A DNA stretch of 64,000 nucleotides, from contig OX344765.1 of NCBI GenBank assembly GCA_947034895.1, forward strand, positions 2,919,001 through 2,983,000. The letters are read 5' to 3'. Position 1 is the first letter of the stretch, and each line of letters starts with the position of its first letter. The stretch comes from Rhytidiadelphus loreus. Taxonomy: Eukaryota > Streptophyta > Bryopsida > Hypnales > Hylocomiaceae. A program made the translations under genes and the position numbers. A model generated the notes under the pieces. That model was not told the origin of the DNA and did not search any database. It saw only the letters and a program-made list of their open reading frames with translations. Below are positions 61,507-64,000 of the stretch, piece after piece.

Positions 61507-64000
61507 AATTTACAAGCACTGTGATTAGGATGTTTTCTTGATAAGGATAATATTCAAAGATATTGAGCCCCTAGAACTTGTTCAAATTTACAAGAAAAAG
61601 TGGTATCTTTAGTCTTTTAGTAGTCAAACTAGTAGATATTTTTTTAATTTATAGACAATAAGGAACCTAAAATTATAAAATTAGTTTAAGATTAAAATCC
61701 AAATATTATTTGAAAGGATAAATTGAGCTCAAAAATAATGTTTAACCATGTGCTCATAGAGCTAATCTTTAGGGGTTAAAAATAAAAATAGAAATACTTG
61801 GTTCAAAAGGTGTATATTTACCTGAAAAGGTTTGAATCATTATGTTTTGATTGTTGAAATGAAAGTTATGGTAAGTTTCATTTTGTTAGAAATTAACAAC
61901 TTAACAAAAATAAAATTGAAGTTCTATTCCCAAAAGTTATGCAATGTTTTAAAGCCTAAAACTACTTCAAAATAGTTATTTCTAAAGCATGGCTAAATTT
62001 TTATCTATGTTTATTCTTTAACAAATCCAAAAATGGGGTACTTTAGTTAACTTGTTCAAATGCATCCTCCTAAAATTTTAGAATAAAAAACTCTATCAAT
62101 TGCAAGTTTAATGAAAAAATCTAAATGTCCTATAAACTTTTGTGTGTTTAGTCAATATGCTCAAAACCTAAATCACTAAAAACTTTTACATAAAATTGAT
62201 AATTGTCAATACCAATGGTGAGAATGTTCTAGTAAGTAAAAAAATATCCTCTATTCTTTGGGGTGGGGGTGGAAATTTTGAAACTTGACTTCAAAAAATA
62301 CTTTATATATCTCCCATACTTTCATTGCTTACAAAATGAAACTCCTTATAACTTTCAATTCATTAATTGGAATGCAATGATTCAAAGTTTTTTTATGTAG
62401 GTATCAATATATAGTACAAAATATAATTAATTGATTGATTTGTAGAATTTAATTTTGGCTCCCACTTTGATAGTAAAATAGGTAAAAACTTATAATGTCT
62501 GCAATTTTTATTGGAATGATTTGAAACAAAATTTCACATTTAGATTCTAATTATTAGGAACTATTTTAAAATTTCTTGCAAAAATCCAAAATATGGACTC
62601 AATAGAACTTACCCGAGTTCTCAAAAGAAGAAGTAGGCACCTATTTGAAACTCACTTCTAATATATCTACAGTAGAAGAAAGGGTGTAGATTGTTGATCA
62701 CTTTTTTCACCATTGGGATTGAGTTATTTTTAATTATTTTTTTCAAGTATAAGTAATTTAGAGGTTTTATTCAATCTATAAGTACCTTCTATTTAAAATT
62801 GATTTCAATAATCAATGTAAAGTATTTATTGTTAAAATGACTCATATATTTTCAACTTATTTCTTTTCATTAGAATTTATCCTAGTTTACAAGATATACG
62901 ATTTTTGGATCAAATTTGAAAGATGAAATTCACCTCTAAGATAGGTGGAAAAAACTTAATTGGTGGGGCTTACTCTGCAATTTTAGAGAAAATTTTAGAG
63001 GATATATTTCAATAAATTAAAACAAGGCACTTTACAATAGGATCTACTAAAAAAATTTAAAAAAATCTTATAAAATTAAAATTGTATTTAAAAAATGGTG
63101 TCTTGAGACAATTTAATTGAAATGACTAAAACACTTTTAGAAATCTATAATAGGGACCATTTGTAGGAATAATTGCCGTAAATGTTTTAAAACATCATGT
63201 TCACTTTAAATTTCACCAATGGAGGCAAGAAATTGAGATGAAAAAGAATCCTATTGCGTACCTTGTTATATTGTTCTAATATATTAAAAAAAATTCAAAC
63301 TAGGCAAAATTATGATTGGACAACTTCATCACGATTATGAAGTTGAAGACACGTACATGTGATAGAAGCCCATCTATTCTCTTAGGCAATGCAACTAGAT
63401 AATGTAGATGATCCCATTGCAAGTAAAATGATTACCATCATCCTATGGGATGATCAATGCATTCTATTTTATTCTTTCTAGAATTAAACAAATGTAAGAA
63501 AAGACAATAGCAATTGAAATTACATCTTTCGGGCAACTTTCTTGCAAAGCAAAAAATTGTTATGATTTTTGAAGTGCATTGTCTAAATATCCCCAAGCAA
63601 TTACTAAACACTTTGATCAAATCAACATTAAAGTGCATCCATAGTGGTCAACGTTATTCACCAAAATTGATTGTAGTTTTTTTCTAAAGCAACCACTATG
63701 CCTCACATTAACCCCTAAATGCCCAAGCCTTTTCAAGTGTGTTTTGACTATGAAAAAAGAGCATGGACTTATAGTTATCTCCATTGAAACAAATTGATTC
63801 TTTTTCAAAATCTAACCATATGGATGTTTAAAGAGCTTGCTTATTAGTATGCACACCAATTTTGAGTGCAAAATTGCATAAGAGTTGTGAGATTATAACA
63901 AGAGAAATGCATGTTTTCTATTTTTAGTATGTTGCCCTTCCCCACAATATTTCAAAAATTTGCACATAAATTTTTTTGTGGATTGGAGGTGACATGAACA
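61507..64000. other. AT-rich stretch with isolated TTAA-element ends
   Basis: CTTTAGGGG followed by TTAA ends at 61775-61779, and TTAA followed by CCCCTAAATGCCC begins at 63708. They face away from each other, so they are ends of different copies. Fragments with ACCAATGGTGAGAATGTTCT at 62212 and CACCATTGGGATTGAG at 62705 match the interior of the 21.5-kb element in opposite orientations. No gene is supported. Confidence 0.5.

Noticed and set aside
1..64000. tRNA, rRNA and CRISPR features
   Set aside because: No cloverleaf with convincing A and B boxes, no rRNA core sequence and no spaced direct-repeat array were seen by eye; a covariance search would be decisive.

Overview
This window looks like nuclear DNA of a land plant, most likely a bryophyte and probably a moss. 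Two things point there. The first gene joins a protein kinase, an NB-ARC ATPase and leucine-rich repeats, an architecture described from mosses. The third gene is a SEUSS-type LIM-domain-binding co-regulator, found throughout land plants. The DNA is AT-rich. Only three multi-exon genes can be supported, and most of the rest is debris of cut-and-paste DNA transposons. The species is not determined.

Layout. About 2.8-9.4 kb (+ strand) holds the kinase/NB-ARC/LRR gene, whose last exon carries about 45 repeats of exactly 72 bp. About 9.9-23 kb is a stack of inverted-repeat elements: a small CACTA-like element, a 247-bp element, a 2.3-kb CACTA-type element with a perfect 3-bp target duplication, an 828-bp element with a 5-bp duplication, a TTAA-flanked element and a TA-flanked element. 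From 29.0 to 24.1 kb (- strand) is a 13-exon gene for a 448-residue helical protein that I do not recognise; all splice phases agree, and a further intron lies in its 5' leader. About 30-34.3 kb is more TTAA and TA elements. From 42.0 to 34.95 kb (- strand) is a 13-exon SEUSS homologue (1104 residues) with a GC-rich leader/promoter region to about 43.5 kb.

About 47.7-52.8 kb is a decayed piggyBac transposon. Its transposase is broken by stops, frameshifts and a (TA)n microsatellite, yet the motifs carrying all the catalytic aspartates are still readable. Its ends resemble those of several transposase-less TTAA-flanked elements in the window (21.5, 30.5, 33.4, 59.4 kb and isolated ends at 61.8 and 63.7 kb), so one window contains both the coding relic and its likely non-autonomous relatives. 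The rest of 53-64 kb holds a long hairpin, a possible acyltransferase gene fragment, and nested elements, one of which encloses a GC-rich stretch unlike its host.

How it fits together. The three genes have no evident shared pathway: one is immune-receptor-like, one unknown, and one a transcriptional co-regulator. The unknown gene and the SEUSS homologue carry copies of the same intronic repeat. The main story is a gene-poor region shaped by several families of DNA transposons. Exon coordinates come from reading splice signals, reading-phase continuity and, for SEUSS, remembered conservation; nothing was computed or searched.
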